A stretch of 64,000 nt of DNA from Ulva prolifera (taxonomy: Eukaryota > Chlorophyta > Ulvophyceae > Ulvales > Ulvaceae), in the NCBI GenBank assembly GCA_023078555.1, contig CM041197.1, positions 310,001 to 374,000 on the forward strand, in the 5' to 3' direction. The notes beneath the pieces are model-generated. The model did not search any database, was not told the origin of the DNA, and saw only the letters and a program-made list of their open reading frames with translations. Positions 1 to 11,748 of this stretch are shown here, one piece after another. The translations under genes and the position numbers were made by a program. Positions within the stretch are counted from its first letter, which is position 1. Every line of letters starts with the position of its first letter.

Positions 1-2964
1 GCTTTTGCAGCAGCCTCGACCATGAGGTCTGCAGAGACAGGCGCCACGCCGCCGCACTCCCGAGCGCCGATCTGGCACCCGACCGCTGCGCAGCCCTCAA
101 AGCTGCTGTCACCGGCTTCCAAGTCCACCCAGAACCCACAGCCACATTCACGCGCGGTTACTCCACATGCATTGAGGCGTGCGAGCACATTCACATGCAC
201 CCCCATCAACACACACCGCGCCACCTCGCAGTCGGCCATGGCCAGCTGCGCAACCGCTCCGTCATGCGTGCATCTGGCGATTGCCGTGCCACCGCCCCTG
301 CTGCCCCCTGCCACAGCTGCCTGAACTGCGGACAGCATCGCCGTTTGGCCACTCGCGCCGCAGACGACACAGGGGACATTCTGGACGTTTATCACGGCGC
401 CAACAACTACGCCCGTGTGGCAGTCAGAGATGCTGCCGCCCTTGATGCGGGCCTTGACCGGGCCCGCCACAAACACCCCGGTGTCCTTGGCGGCAACAGT
501 ACATCGCACGATCGAAACGTCCGCCGCAGCGTCCCCGGCCCACACGGCCGTAACAGCTTTGGCAAGCACACAATCGACAAGCTTCACGATCCGGCGGCCC
601 GCCTGCCCCGGCGTAGCAGGCAGAGCCACGTTGGTGTGGTTCGCATGCAGCGCGGTGCGCTTCGCGGTGAACACACCCCCGCTTCCCACAACGCTCACGG
701 CGATCTCCGCGTCGTCGATGCTGCAATCCTGTGTCGCAACCCGCCCCTGATTATTCACCACGATGCCGTAACGACACGGGCCTGCTACGGCCGACTCCAA
801 AACTGAGGCAGATGCATTACCCCGCACCTCTATTGCGGCATGCGCCAGGTTGCGAAAGCGGCAGCGGCGGACGGCACACCGCGCGGTCGCCTCCATGGCA
901 ATCCCAAACTCTTTCGTCAACCCCGCGCTGTGAAATTCGCAGTCCTCGACTGCGACGTTCCCCCTCACCAGCATGCCCAGCCCTTGGTCACTGGAGACGG
1001 TCACGGCACAGTTCCGCACGCTCACCTCCGCTCCGGGGAGGGGGATCTCGATGGCCCCTGGGAATCCCGCGATAGAGCAGCGCTGCACCTCCGCATGCAT
1101 GCAGTGCAGCCCGAGGCTGGCAGACCCCTGCCCGCAGTGGCGGACCTCGCCCGCCCTCCGCAGCGCCTCCAGGCCCGGCGCCCCCTGCCGCTCGCCCTCA
1201 AGCCCCCGGAACACGCAGCGCGCCAGGTCGACACGGCTTGGGTGCCCGAAGAAGGCCCCAGACACACAGTCAACGAGCTCGACGCCGTCAAGGGCAACGG
1301 TGTTGGACTCATCGTCCACCGTGTCCGCCTCGATGCCGGCAACGCAGCGGCGCACGCTGCCTCCGCGCACGGTCAGCCGGCTGCTCGTGCACAAGTACGC
1401 TGTGCCACCGCTGCCTTCAAGGAGCAGATTGCCAGCCCGCATGTGGGTCGGCCCCGGCAGAAAGAGCGTCTGCACGTCATGTATGTTTGTGTTCACAGCG
1501 GCCACCGTGGCCTGGCTGACAAGCACACCAATGACACCGCCGTGGACACGGCAGCGCAAGAGCCATGCGCGAGCGGCCGCCGCAACTGCAACCACGCCAA
1601 CTGACTTGCGAGAACCCCCTGTGGTCTGCCATTCCTGGCCATCCTGGGCACGGAACTCACAATCCGTGGCTGTGAGCTTCGCCCCATCCTCGGCCGCGCA
1701 CGCCGTCAAGGCCCCCTCATAGCGGCCGCCCTTGAGCCGCAGCCGCGTGCTCGGCGAGGCGATCAGCATGCACACGGCCTGGCTCTCGGCGGTGCAGTGC
1801 TCCAGCGTTGCGCGGCCGCCGACGCCTTCAACATTGAATCCGACAGACACGGCTTCGCTCACGCAGGCGAAGTGGCACAGCGTCGCTGCCGCTGCGCTGC
1901 CATCGTCAACGGCCAGAGCTCTCGCCGCGGCGACGCGGCCGCGCACGGTGCAGCGCTCCAGCTGCAGAGACACGCAGCCGATGCCTCCCGCGTTGCCGGA
2001 CGCCCCGATCGCAACAGAGTCATCAAGCTCGGGCGTGGTCATCTCGATATTGCAGCCGCGCAGGAGCGCGCCACTGCGGCGGCTCACGAACACCCCCCGA
2101 TCGCTGCCCACGATCTGCACCCCCTGCAGCTCCACCCTGCTGCGTGTGGCATAGAACGCAGTGTAGAGATTCTTGAGCTGGCAGGTCCGCAGAATGGCCG
2201 TGCCGCGGCGCACTGCCACGCCAGTGTCGCCAAAGGGCACGCCGCCCACGAAGCCGCCCCGCACGGCACAGTCTTCCAGCGCGGCACGGCTGCCGGCTTC
2301 GTTGACGATGATGCCAAACTCAGCCCTCAGAACGAGACACCGGCTCATCGCAACGGCCGCGCCTGCCTCGAGGATGATGCTGGTGCGGCAGTCCCGGAAG
2401 GTGCAGCTGTCGAGGGTGGCTGAGGTGGCTTGGCCGCTCAGCGTGAGGCCGACGTGGGAGTGAAACACCCCACAGCGGCGGAGAGAAACGGCTGCGCCAT
2501 GCACGGCGTAGATGGCGGTGAAGATGAAGGTGCAGTTCCGGAATGATCCGCTGAATCGTGCACCTGCGCACATGACGACGCCCCCTGCATGCATGGAGTA
2601 ACTTCTATCTGAATGTATTTGTCGGCTTTGCACAGAACAAGATCAGGCTTGCGAACAACATGGGCCCCAACAAATCGTGGGCCATGGCGTGGAACAGCCT
2701 TGAGCTCGGACCTTTGAAGGTGGTGCCGTGGAAGTGTGCGCCGGCGCCGGCCAGCAGCAGCACCCCCCGCTCCGGCAGCTCGATGACTCCCGAATCAACA
2801 GCGCAGCCCGCAGAGGCCGTCCGCCACACTGCGAAGGCATTCTCAGGCGCCGGCGGCATTTGGGACTGAGGCCAAAGAGGCGCCGTACCGAGGCGCAGGC
2901 GGGGCACCTTTGGGGAGGAGAGGGCCGCCACGAGGTCCTCGAGCACCTCGATCCTCGCACCGCC
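1..2964 (-). CDS. Parallel beta-helix (right-handed) repeat protein, 3' end cut by the window edge
   Basis: Reading leftward, one frame stays open from about 2584 to position 1, roughly 860 codons, and leaves the window without a stop. It consists of degenerate turns of 20-30 residues with a recurring core of hydrophobic-x-C/S-hydrophobic followed by a Gly-rich turn, for example LEDCAVRGG, LRTCQLKNL, LERCTVRG, VEDCEFHSAG, VRRCRFRNLA and MADCEVARC. More than twenty turns are visible. This is the signature of the pectate-lyase-like Beta_helix fold, also found in FBXO10/11-type proteins and surface carbohydrate-active proteins. A preceding exon (about 2634-2964, after a ttgcag acceptor) has the same style (RGVLLLAGAGAHFHGTTFKG). 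It can be joined in frame across a 49-bp GT-AG intron (2585-2633), which is shorter than other introns here, so that junction is tentative. No catalytic residues are recognisable. A structural or binding role is as likely as an enzymatic one. Confidence 0.8.
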
Positions 2965-3299
2965 CTGCAACCAGTGGTGTCATTTGACGTCTGGGGATCG
3001 TGAGGCGGAATTCGCTAGGTGCAGGAAGGACACAGTGCGGTGCTGCTGCCAGGTGGGCTGCATGATCTCCGGACAGTGATCACAGCGGTCACTGCGATCC
3101 CCACATCGAAGGTGCCGACGAGGACGTCAGGCAGAAGTGAATTATCCACAACGCCCTGTGATGTACACGTAATGGATGTTCCAGGTCGTGCAGATTTCAA
3201 TACGCGTACGGCTGCAGCTGCAACGACCCGTCAGAGTACGTCCATGGCTATATCTGGTGCCACATACCAAACAGAGCATATGCAGCGCCGAGACGCACC

Positions 3300-3547
3300 G
3301 CATTGAAGTATGACTGAGTGAAAGCTCCTTGTTTCTGGCACGTTGCCCCTTGCCATGTCAGATCCGCTTTGGGGACGTAGTCCCGGCTGGCCACGCCGCT
3401 CTGCTCAGGCAGCGCATCTCCGCAGGTGGGACACTCGAAAATCGAAAATTTGGCAGCAGGGAGGTAGGCAACGTGGCCGCATGTTGGCAGGCGGCACCGC
3501 ACAGGCGTCTCAGCGCCGCTAGCCCACACCTCGAATGCCTTTTGCAT
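3300..3547 (-). CDS. Zinc-binding (RING/ribbon-like) exon, probable first exon of the beta-helix gene
   Basis: An ATG at 3547 opens a frame with two cysteine clusters: CRLPTCGH, then after about 16 residues CPTCGDALPEQSG. The C-x4-CGH...C-x2-CG spacing suits a small zinc ribbon or a half RING/IBR finger. It lies a few hundred bases upstream of the beta-helix exons on the same strand. A short open stretch at about 3080-3200 (minus; GVVDNSLLPDVLVGTFDVG) may be a linking exon. Joining these exons into one gene is inference, and I could not fix the donor site. A separate small zinc-finger gene is the alternative. Confidence 0.45.
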
Positions 3548-3549
3548 GC

Positions 3550-4945
3550 CTACGTCTACGCAGCCGGGTGCACAAGAACGCTATATCACATTGCTCAACA
3601 GCAATTGACGACAGGACTGACACCAAAACTGAAGCTACGTGCTACCTCTTTCAAAAACGCTGTCCGATGCACGGGACGTTATGTTGTTGCATGAAACAGT
3701 GCCGACGTGCCACTCAGACAGACGTTCAGCTGCGTAATGGTCGAGCACCTCACTCTTAGGCCCTTCAACATGCAGGGCGGGCTCTACGTGCAAAATGGAT
3801 AGTCTATGCGCTGTTGTTCTTTGTGACCACTTCCTGGGACACGTCGAAGCTCGCAGATGAGGCGTGGAACGTCGCGGGAACAATATGAGAATGGCTGAGG
3901 CCCGCCTTGCTTGCTTTGTCCTTGTAACACACAGTCACACTACCACGCCGCACTGTGCGCTTGGATGCCAAAACCCGCAGGTGGTTGGCATTCCTGCAGT
4001 AGAGCCTGTCTTTGCGGCCCACCGTAGACAGAATGTCCTTTTTACAGAATGACCACCATGCCCCGGGGCATTAGGCCTGATGCCACCACTGGCTGAAAAA
4101 CATGCGTGATCAAGACGAACTGCATGTGCCGCCGCAGAACAAACTGAAAAACAGTCACCAATCATCGCTGAGCACCGACCGGCGCTCACTAGGCACAACA
4201 AGAGCAGTCCCAGCAATGAAACAGCTCTGGGGGAATGTCGACTACCTCCAGCAAATTATAATTTGCTCTATAGAGCAACATGGCAGTAGGACAAGGGATG
4301 ATTGAAGCAGTCTATGAATACTCTCAGCACCTTCCAGGCCTTTACGAGCCGCTCTCATTCCTGAACGGCGTGCATGTGGCCGGCATGTCGATCAGTCCCG
4401 GTACAGCTGTACCTTTTGGACGTGTATATCGCACAGATGGACACCATCATGCGCATGACACATCACTCAGCACCCAAAGCCACGGACTGGAGGTGTCCTT
4501 GACACAGTTGTAATTGTACATCGTTACACAAGGGAAGTTGAATACACTACTGCTGTGGAGTGTCACACATGCACTGCTCTGTAAAGGGCAGCCATATTTC
4601 ATGGAAAGTGTGCGCTCGTGGCGCCTGCAAGACTGGCACCGTCAGCACTCAGCAGCACACGAGCTATCAGTGCGTCATTGTACTGGCCCAATCAAGCAGC
4701 CCTCGTTGCCTGATTCTACTCGATCTGAACCTCAAACCTGAAATGCAAAGAAAGGAAGCCTGCGCTAGATCTACTACAGGTAAGAAGGTGGCAAGAGGAC
4801 ATCTGCCATATTGTTGTCAACTGAATGTACACGCCCTGGTACAGCCCCAGCAGCGATCAACGGCCGCTGCAATGGGGGCCGGGGCCGACCGTCACATGCA
4901 AGTTTTTGTACGTGCGTCCCGTGAGGGACTCGGCCACTCCAGCGG
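3550..4945. other. Intergenic stretch, no gene recognised
   Basis: No frame shows a domain or consistent coding character on either strand. At about 3905-3935 a short plus-strand piece (ending ttgtccttgtaacac) matches the 3' end of the LINE family seen elsewhere in the window. This is probably a very short, old 5'-truncated copy. Confidence 0.5.
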
Positions 4946-4948
4946 CGC

Positions 4949-6623
4949 TTACTCCTCGTCAGCGGCGTCATCGGCGGTGGGGAGGCGGCAGGTGGTGGGC
5001 GCCTCGATGGTGCCCTCGTAGAAGGAGGGGATCGGCGCCGAGATCCGGCGGCAGCGGGACTCGTCGTCGTTGCGGCGCACGCAGTGGTAGTCCGAGTTGC
5101 AGCACGGCAGCGTGCCGGAGATGCCGGGGCCGCGGCAGATGCGGTTGTTGCGCGCACACTCGCTCGTCTTGCCGCAGACCTCTATCTCAATGCTGCAGCC
5201 GTCGCTGTGCTGGCTGGCGCGGGAGATGGCCGAGGTGATGGCGGACGCGGTGGCGGTCAGCATCCGCTCCTCGATCGCAAAGCCGAAGTCGGTCACGAAG
5301 CTGGTGTCTACGCCGACTGCAGCACACGCACAGGTGTTAGGCGACGTATGAACGTTCAATGTCTGCAAGAACATGATGCAAGGTGCTGGCTATGATATGG
5401 ATGCTGCATCGTGAGGGTCTTCTGTGTGCTTGGGTGCAGCCACCCAACTCCCATGGAATTGTCCTGGCATCATTGTCTTGGCGATCATGTCACCGTAGTG
5501 CAGGAGGCAGTGAAGCAGGGGCGCACGGGCACAGGTCTCGGCGTACGCGGCGGCAACGGCCTCCACCCAGATCTCCTCAAAGACGTGCGCGTCGGCGAAG
5601 TTGGAGACATCGCAGCCGCAGGTCTCGGCGGATGCAAAGCCCTCGGCGAAGGCCTCGGCCTGCGCCCGCGCGACGACCTCGATGTCAGACTGCGCGAGGC
5701 CGCAGGCGCGTGTGTCGTCCCCTCCGCTCGCCTCGCAGAAGACGTCGGCCTGCGCCACAGCCTCGGCCAGCGCGTGCGCCGTCGCCTGCGCGATGCTCAT
5801 GGAGTCGGCGGCGTTAACGTCGGTGTCGCCGTCGTCAACGTTGCAGGCGTACGAGCGCGCGGCCGCGGCAGCCTCCGCGATGCCGTCAACCTCGATCACC
5901 CGGCCGCCGGCGTGCACGTCGAGTTCGCAGCGCGCAAAGTAGTCCCCGACCTGGGCCTCGTTGATGACGTCGATGCTGCAGCCGTCGTTCGCGCCGGAGC
6001 GGATCGTGCCGACGACGCCCGCGAGCACCTCCGCGACGGTCTCCTGGATGTCGTGCACGATGGCGCTACCCTGGGCCGAAGAAGACTCACCCGCCTGGCT
6101 TGTAGCGCTGATCTGCAGCACGGGTGGATGTCACATTGGAAGGGATCCCTGATCATTGAAGTCCATCTGTTCAGCTCGCATAGTAACATGGAAATGCAGA
6201 AAAGTCACACTGACGCCGTGCGTGAGCATGCAGTGCGTGAGCATGCAGTGCGTGAGCATGCAGTGCGTGAGCATGCAGAGCCGGTGAAGTCGGGCCACAC
6301 CTCCACCCAGGCTTCTGCGGCCGCCTCCTCCACGAGCTGGCGGCTGGTGCGCGAGATCGCGTCCACGGCGGCTGTGCACTTGCCGCACACCTCGGTGTCG
6401 GCGTAAACGCGGCTGATGGCCTCGCCGTAGGCGACGGCACGGGCCTGCGCGGACGCGGTGCCGGACGACGATGCCCGCGCGTTGCCGGTGGTGGCACAGT
6501 CGGCGGTGACCTCGGCGATGGCCTCGGCAAAGGCGCGCGCCACCGTGGCCACCTGCGTGTCGATGTCCCTCACCTGCAGCTCCTCCGCCTGCTCGCCGCA
6601 CGCGTACTCGCCGATCTCGACCC
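4949..6623 (-). CDS. Secreted Ala/Cys-rich repeat protein with C-terminal cystine-knot-like module (3' exons)
   Basis: Three exons join in consistent phase: 6301-6623, 5527-6112 and 4949-5316 (stop at 4949). The two upstream exons are very rich in Ala, Glu, Gln and Ser with regularly spaced cysteines, in segments such as VARAFAEAIAEVTADC, AQATAHALAEAVAQADVFC and ARAQAEAFAEGFASAETC. These look like helical repeats of about 40 residues with paired cysteines. The last exon ends in a compact Cys-rich module starting EVCGKTSECARNNRIC and continuing with CC and two further Cys, in a C-C-C-CC-C-C order reminiscent of inhibitor-cystine-knot modules. Cysteine pairing in an Ala-rich chain implies an extracellular or cell-wall product. 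The 5' exon is unresolved: hydrophobic stretches exist at about 6640-6700 and 7060-7115 but I cannot choose between them. No function is assigned. Confidence 0.65.
6218..6277. repeat. 15-bp tandem repeat, four units, inside an intron
   Basis: Four near-identical copies of GTGCGTGAGCATGCA sit just downstream of the predicted donor at 6300 of the Ala/Cys-rich gene. On the minus strand the repeat could be read as ACSRT x4 if the donor were missed. The phase-compatible donor (GTGTGG) places it in the intron. Confidence 0.8.
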
Positions 6624-6629
6624 CTGCAG

Positions 6630-9600
6630 CAACAGCGAAGTCAGCCGTCAGGCACGTGCTCATGAGGAATATCCGTATGTGGGCGTACTGATGGAGAAAC
6701 ACTCCCGATGAATTGAGATGGCGGATCGCATCCAGGCGGCAAGCATCAGATTTCAGCGGCCAAGGCACAATGTCTTTGCGTGTACATGGGAGCTACACAC
6801 GCAGGGGAGTATGTCTGGAGGGAATGTAGGCGGCGGACGTACATGCTTTCGACACCGCGTCCTGGAGCTCCACCCGACTCGATGAACTGCCAGTGATGCG
6901 GCAGCCACTCGAGCTCTGCGCAGCGGCCCCTGCACTGCCACACACCACCACTGTCACCACTGCCTGCTTGCATGCCACACATGAATGGCCATTCCACACT
7001 GTCCAGACACATGAGGACTGGGTGGTCCCACAGCATGCATGTTTTGTGGCTCCGGTCATGCTGCGCGTGATCAGCAGCGCGAGTGCCAGGCGCAAGGGCG
7101 CTGCAGCATGTGCAAACAAGCATCACGACGGGGCAACAGATCTAGAGTGCACACCTTGTAGGCACATGGCAACTGCCATGCAGGCTGCGGGGAAGTACTT
7201 GGAAGCGATCGGCATGGTGTCCGGCCTGCACATTGTACTCAGGTGGTGATCATCTGATGCCGGCCAGCGATGGGATTGTGGACGTAGTGCAGTATGGCCA
7301 ATTGGATTAGGTGATGCTTGTGACATGCACATGGTCCATGGGGTTTGTACTTGATCTGCTTGCTTCTTTCGCGGTGTATCATTGTCCACTATGAGCTGAT
7401 TACAGAGTAGGACGATCACGTGTGCTGCTGGCAGCTCTGGATGAGGGCCCTAGATGTCAAAAGGTGTGTGTCGGTCTTTGCCAGCGACTGTGTTGCACGG
7501 ATAAAGGCGGTGAGGCGGTGAGGCGGACAGCACCGGGGAAATCGCTGTGTCGCTGACTCGCTGCGAGCTTCTACCGTGTATGCAGCCAGCCGTGCAAATC
7601 TGATCAACAGCTGTAGCTGTAGATCGACCAAGGAAATCTCATATCTCAGGCTGCGACCAGATGCTGTGATGTTGGTAAGTGTGCCGCAGGAGTCGGAAAG
7701 CTCACCTGTTGATGAGGTGTGTTGAGGTGCTGGTCTTGAGCTCGATCTTGCTGCTGAATCTGTTGTCAGATGAAAAGTGAGACGACGTGTTGGTGTCGAG
7801 AGGCTGGGTGGAGAGGGTAGGCAGGACGTGAGGGTGAGGTATTGAAAGCCGAGCAACTGTGGCATCTTAAATACAGCTTTGGACGTGTCTTTGGACGTCC
7901 GCGGCGATCAAAGAGGCCGCATGCTTTCGGATTGCCACGAACGGATGTTCGCAGCTGCGCTTCGTATGCGGCGTGTTGATCGTGCAGCAGTTTTGGAGCA
8001 TGCGCCGCGGTGAGATGTGCGCTCGCAGCGGTGGGAGAAACCGCAGGACTGTCCAAGAAGACCCTCACGCCACATCTGCACAGCTGCGGGATTGAGTAAA
8101 ACGTATTGGAAGGCGCCGGGTAGATGCGCTGGCTGGGCGACGGGTTGTGTACACGATGGTCACGGATCCCCGGCGCATGGACAGCAAGATGACCCGGCCA
8201 CGGGATAGCCGGCTCCTAGACGAGCCAAATTGCAGCCTGGTGAGAGCTTGACTGCTGAAGTTGCGTCGACAGTGTTGACAGTGTGACCTGCTTGTATTCA
8301 GATGCAGGTGCATGATTGCGGTCACACCCGATACACGTAGAGACGTTCGACTGTTGCGCAACCCTTGGCTGTACGACCCATGCCCTCCTCCTTCTCGACA
8401 TATTCCCGAAAGGCAATCCATCTACCGGAAGCAGAGGGATATCGTTATGGTTGCTGAGTGTTGCTGTAGACCGTCGGTCCCACGACCGACAAAGTTGACC
8501 TCGGCGCGCATATTGCTGACCAATCATATTCTGACCATTATTAAACTGCAGCAGATCAGAACCACGATGTCAGACAACGAAAATACAGTGCACTCCATCA
8601 CGACCGCCGTTGACCCAGCCGTTGTGGCAGAGTTATTGCTCACGACGCACACATCCACTGGGCTGAATCCTGAATGGTCCGCCCTTGACAGCACCAAGGC
8701 TGCGTAGAGAAATGTGGCAGATTCAATATAGCGAGGGCTGGTGGTACTGGCTTGCAGCAGAGTGTCCTTGGTCAAGCTTGACCTGGCACTTGGGGTACAT
8801 GGCCCTTATCGCCATGCAGCTCGCCTGCCTCAAAGTGACGCCATCAGAAACCAACTCCTTGAACGCCAGGACTGCTGCTTTGCATAGATACAGAAAAACC
8901 TCATAATATGCGTCTTCCCTATTGCTGATAGAGTGGTGTACGGTTGCAAGGCCTTCGTCGGGACCGGTTCTTTGTTATGCAGACGGTGCCGTCAAACGCC
9001 CTGGCTCTGGTGTCAGAAACAGACTGTGTCCGAATAATGTAAGTTTCAGCTGACGTGTGATCCTACATCAGGCTGGTTGCTGTCTCGACGGTTCGTCCAG
9101 ATATTCGCTTGCTGTCGAAACCATCCAGCCTGGCTGGCGCAGGGCGGAGAACCACACGAGGATCGATTCGCAGAGTTTCAGCTGTCACAGCATTGTATCC
9201 ACGGCGTGCAGTGGCTTTGAAGATTTCTTGTGGAAGCATGCGCGTATAGCGTCGTCTTTGCTGGTAAGCGCTACTCCTTGGTTGCCGTTGACAAAGTGCT
9301 CACTCAGGCATCACACGAGTAGGCTTGAAGGTCAGACAGGTCTCCAGTGAAATCTGCGGCATCCCCACATGGTCCTCAACCGTTTTTGGAGTGCATCGTC
9401 ACTCACCAGTGTTTGACGTCCGTTGTTCAGCATGATACTTACCAAATGAAAGCTGTGCAGCGCATGGCACAATGTGCCACAGCGGCAAGCAAGACTCCAT
9501 GTGAACACTTCACCACGACAGATCACCAGATGGACTTAATCGACGCACAGCAACACCTGCTTGTCAGCATATCCAGTAGTACATGTATCACCTGGCCTGA

Positions 9601-9740
9601 CATGTGGCGTCACAGCTTCCCTGCACTGCTATAGAATGCGTTGCAGTTACAAAGGGATGCATGTTAGCTTCACATGAACCCATGCAACATCAGATGTGCT
9701 GAACGTGGCTGTCGCCATGTCCTGATCTCCAGTGGCAAAA
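6630..9740. other. Intergenic stretch with LINE-end remnants, no confident gene
   Basis: The 5' exon(s) of the Ala/Cys-rich gene should lie in the first few hundred bases. Pieces at about 7345-7375 (plus-like, ttgcttctttcgcggtg) and 7490-7535 (minus-like, ggataaaggcgg...cagcacc) resemble the LINE 3' end, so two degraded copies are likely. Between 7540 and 9740 several frames of 80-150 codons exist on both strands, but none has a domain, convincing composition or a partner exon. Confidence 0.4.
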
Positions 9741-9952
9741 TCCAGGTGTGTCACAAGGATAAAGCCGGCAGCAGCGCGAAAGAAGCAAGCAGACCAAGCA
9801 TACACCCAGACACCCACGCACGCCACACCCATCACGCACAGATAGCCCATCACGCCCTCAGCAAACGACACAGATCCGCAGACCGCCAAGCACATACCCA
9901 CACACCCACACACACGCACACACAAACCCAACAGCCCACACACAACCACACA

Positions 9953-11735
9953 TGGGCTCCCAAAGGGCCTCGGTCAAGGTCTCGCAGCTCCCTCCACGGC
10001 CGGCACCGCGTCACCCTCTGCCACCTCCCCGCCCGCCAAAGCCCCGGCCGCGCCCTCAGCCCCTCTTGGCGCCCAGGCTTGGCCCCCCCTCTGCAGCGAC
10101 GCCTCCGCCACGCCCGCGCGCGATGACGCCGCCGCCGTGCTCGGCGCGGCTGTGCTCAGCGCCGCCGTCCTCGGCCCTCGGAACCCCCCAGCGTCCCCCG
10201 ATGCGTGCCCCGCGGCACCGCATCCAACCTCTTCCACAGCAGCCCCCCCCGATCCCTCAGCCTCCCTGGCCTCGGCCGCGCCCGCACCCACTCTTGGCGC
10301 CCAGGTCCCCATTCCCACCACCTACGCAGCTGCTGTCGTGTTGACGGATGACGTCGAGATGACCGGCCCAACCCCGGCATCGCCGGCCCCAGCAGGCCCC
10401 GCAGCGGCCGCAGGGGACCTCCCCTGTGTGCAGGCAGCCGCCCGCGCGCCTTGCGTCGGACAGCCGCACGCGAGCCCCGCGCATGACGCCCCACCAGCCA
10501 TCCTCCCCAGGTCACGCGTGGGCGCCCAGCGGGGCGACATACTCGCGTTCTTTCCGGGCTCGCCGGTGATCGGCGACGTGTGTGTCACTCACCCGCTTGC
10601 AGGTTCCAACGTTCGCGCGGCTGCGCTGCGCGACGGCGCCTCGGCGGACGCCGCCGACCGGCGGAAACGCGACAAGTACGGCCGCTCGGGAGTCGGAGGG
10701 CTCAGCTTGGTCCCGCTGTCGCATGAAACATACGGGCGCGTGGGCCCGGCGGCGTTCGCATTCCTGAACAGGCTCGCCGATGTGGCTGCAGGGGCAGGCG
10801 CGGTCTCACGGCGGCGCTTCCTGGAGAATGCGATGCGCGACATCTCCACGACGCTCTGCCGCGCCGTTGCACGCCAGGTTCACGCCGCTGCCCCGCTGAT
10901 GGCGCGTCACGCGGGCAAGGCGGTACTGACGGGACTTGCGGTCCCATGTGATGATCTCTCGCCGCTCACTGGCCATCCGGCCTGAGCGGCGAGCCGCCCG
11001 CGGCGTCCTCGTCGCTCTCTCGCGGGCCGGGCGCCGTCCGAGGCTCGGACGCGCTGGTAGGCGGCGTGTGCTGCCGCGGCCGTGTGCCCCGGCCCCCGAA
11101 CACGGCGCGCCTCGGGCGTGCTCCGTTCCGGGTGGGTCCGCGGATGGGGGCGCCCCCGTGTGTGTTGTTCCGGCGCCCGGGGCTGGCCTGATCGGGGCGT
11201 TGGGGCGGGGGTCCTGGGGGCCCCCGGCGGCTTCCGTGTGGGGCCGGCGCCGGCCAGGCCGCTGCGTGGGGCTGCTGCTGCCGCGCGGGCGGCGGGGTCG
11301 TGTAGCGTGTTGGCGTGTGGGTGTGTGTGTTGGGGGTCGGGTCTGGGCCGCGTGCGGGTGCGTGGGTGCGTGGGTCGGGTGTCAGTGAGTGGTTCGTGTG
11401 GTAGTGTGTGGGAGCGTGGGGGTGTGTGTGTGCTCGTTGTGCCTTGGCGTTGGCTGTGGCTCTCCTGCTGCGTGCGCATTGCGTTTCTTATGCTCTCCCT
11501 TTTGGTCCTGGCGGTGCTACCTGCCCCTCCAGCTTTTTCCTTTGTAACACACAACCACACAGCTGTTGCTCTCCTGCTGCGTGCGCTTTGCGTTGTTCGT
11601 GCTCTCCCTTTTGGTCCTGGCGGTGCTACCGGCCCCTCCGGCTTTTTCCTTTGTAACACAACCACACAGCGTTGTTTATGCTCTCCATCTTAGTCCTGGC
11701 GGTGCTACCGGCCCCCCGGCTTTTTCCTGTGTAAC
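9953..11735 (+). mobile_element. Longer LINE copy (plus strand) nested in another LINE
   Basis: It begins at about 9953 directly after the target sequence ACACAACCACACA and ends in ctttttcctgtgtaac at 11735, followed again by ACACACAACCACACA. It carries an open frame (9954-10985), then a GC- and GT-rich 3' UTR of about 600 bp. It is 5'-truncated, because no reverse transcriptase domain remains. The family terminus, GTAAC with a microsatellite-like target instead of poly(A), recurs throughout the window. Confidence 0.75.
9954..10985 (+). CDS. C-terminal part of a LINE polyprotein with a probable restriction-like endonuclease domain
   Basis: The frame is open for about 343 codons and starts inside the protein because the element is truncated. 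The first half is low-complexity Ala/Pro-rich. The second half is folded-looking: RGDILAFFPGSP, GDVCVTHPLAGS, ADRRKRDKYGRSG, LSLVPLSHETYGRVG, then a helical tail with MRDISTTLCRAVARQVHAA, ending near GLAVPCDDLSPLTGHPA. An acidic residue before a beta strand (DVxVTHPL) followed by a K-rich KYG block is common in the C-terminal nuclease-like regions of algal and fungal LINEs. Assigning a PD-(D/E)XK nuclease is inference from that pattern. A related tail is seen at 50.16-50.38 kb. Confidence 0.6.
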   Translation, partial: GLPKGLGQGLAAPSTAGTASPSATSPPAKAPAAPSAPLGAQAWPPLCSDASATPARDDAAAVLGAAVLSAAVLGPRNPPASPDACPAAPHPTSSTAAPPDPSASLASAAPAPTLGAQVPIPTTYAAAVVLTDDVEMTGPTPASPAPAGPAAAAGDLPCVQAAARAPCVGQPHASPAHDAPPAILPRSRVGAQRGDILAFFPGSPVIGDVCVTHPLAGSNVRAAALRDGASADAADRRKRDKYGRSGVGGLSLVPLSHETYGRVGPAAFAFLNRLADVAAGAGAVSRRRFLENAMRDISTTLCRAVARQVHAAAPLMARHAGKAVLTGLAVPCDDLSPLTGHPA

Positions 11736-11748
11736 ACACAACCACACA
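11548..11748 (+). repeat. Three successive LINE 3' ends at one target sequence
   Basis: LINE termini (tgctacc...cctcc...cttttt cctttgtaac) end at about 11547, 11657 and 11735. Each is followed by (AC)ACAACCACACAGC. The second and third units are only about 95 and 65 bp long. The order fits repeated insertions of very short 3' fragments into the same or regenerated target, or tandem duplication of the end. Confidence 0.75.

Noticed and set aside
840-1722. Plus-strand ORFs of about 250 codons at 840-1722
   Set aside because: They are the antisense of the GC-rich beta-helix gene. The minus-strand frame shows periodic repeats, and these do not.
8312-8707. 131-codon plus ORF with an acidic Ser/Thr-rich end
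   Set aside because: No domain, weak composition and an overlapping minus frame of similar quality, so neither can be preferred.
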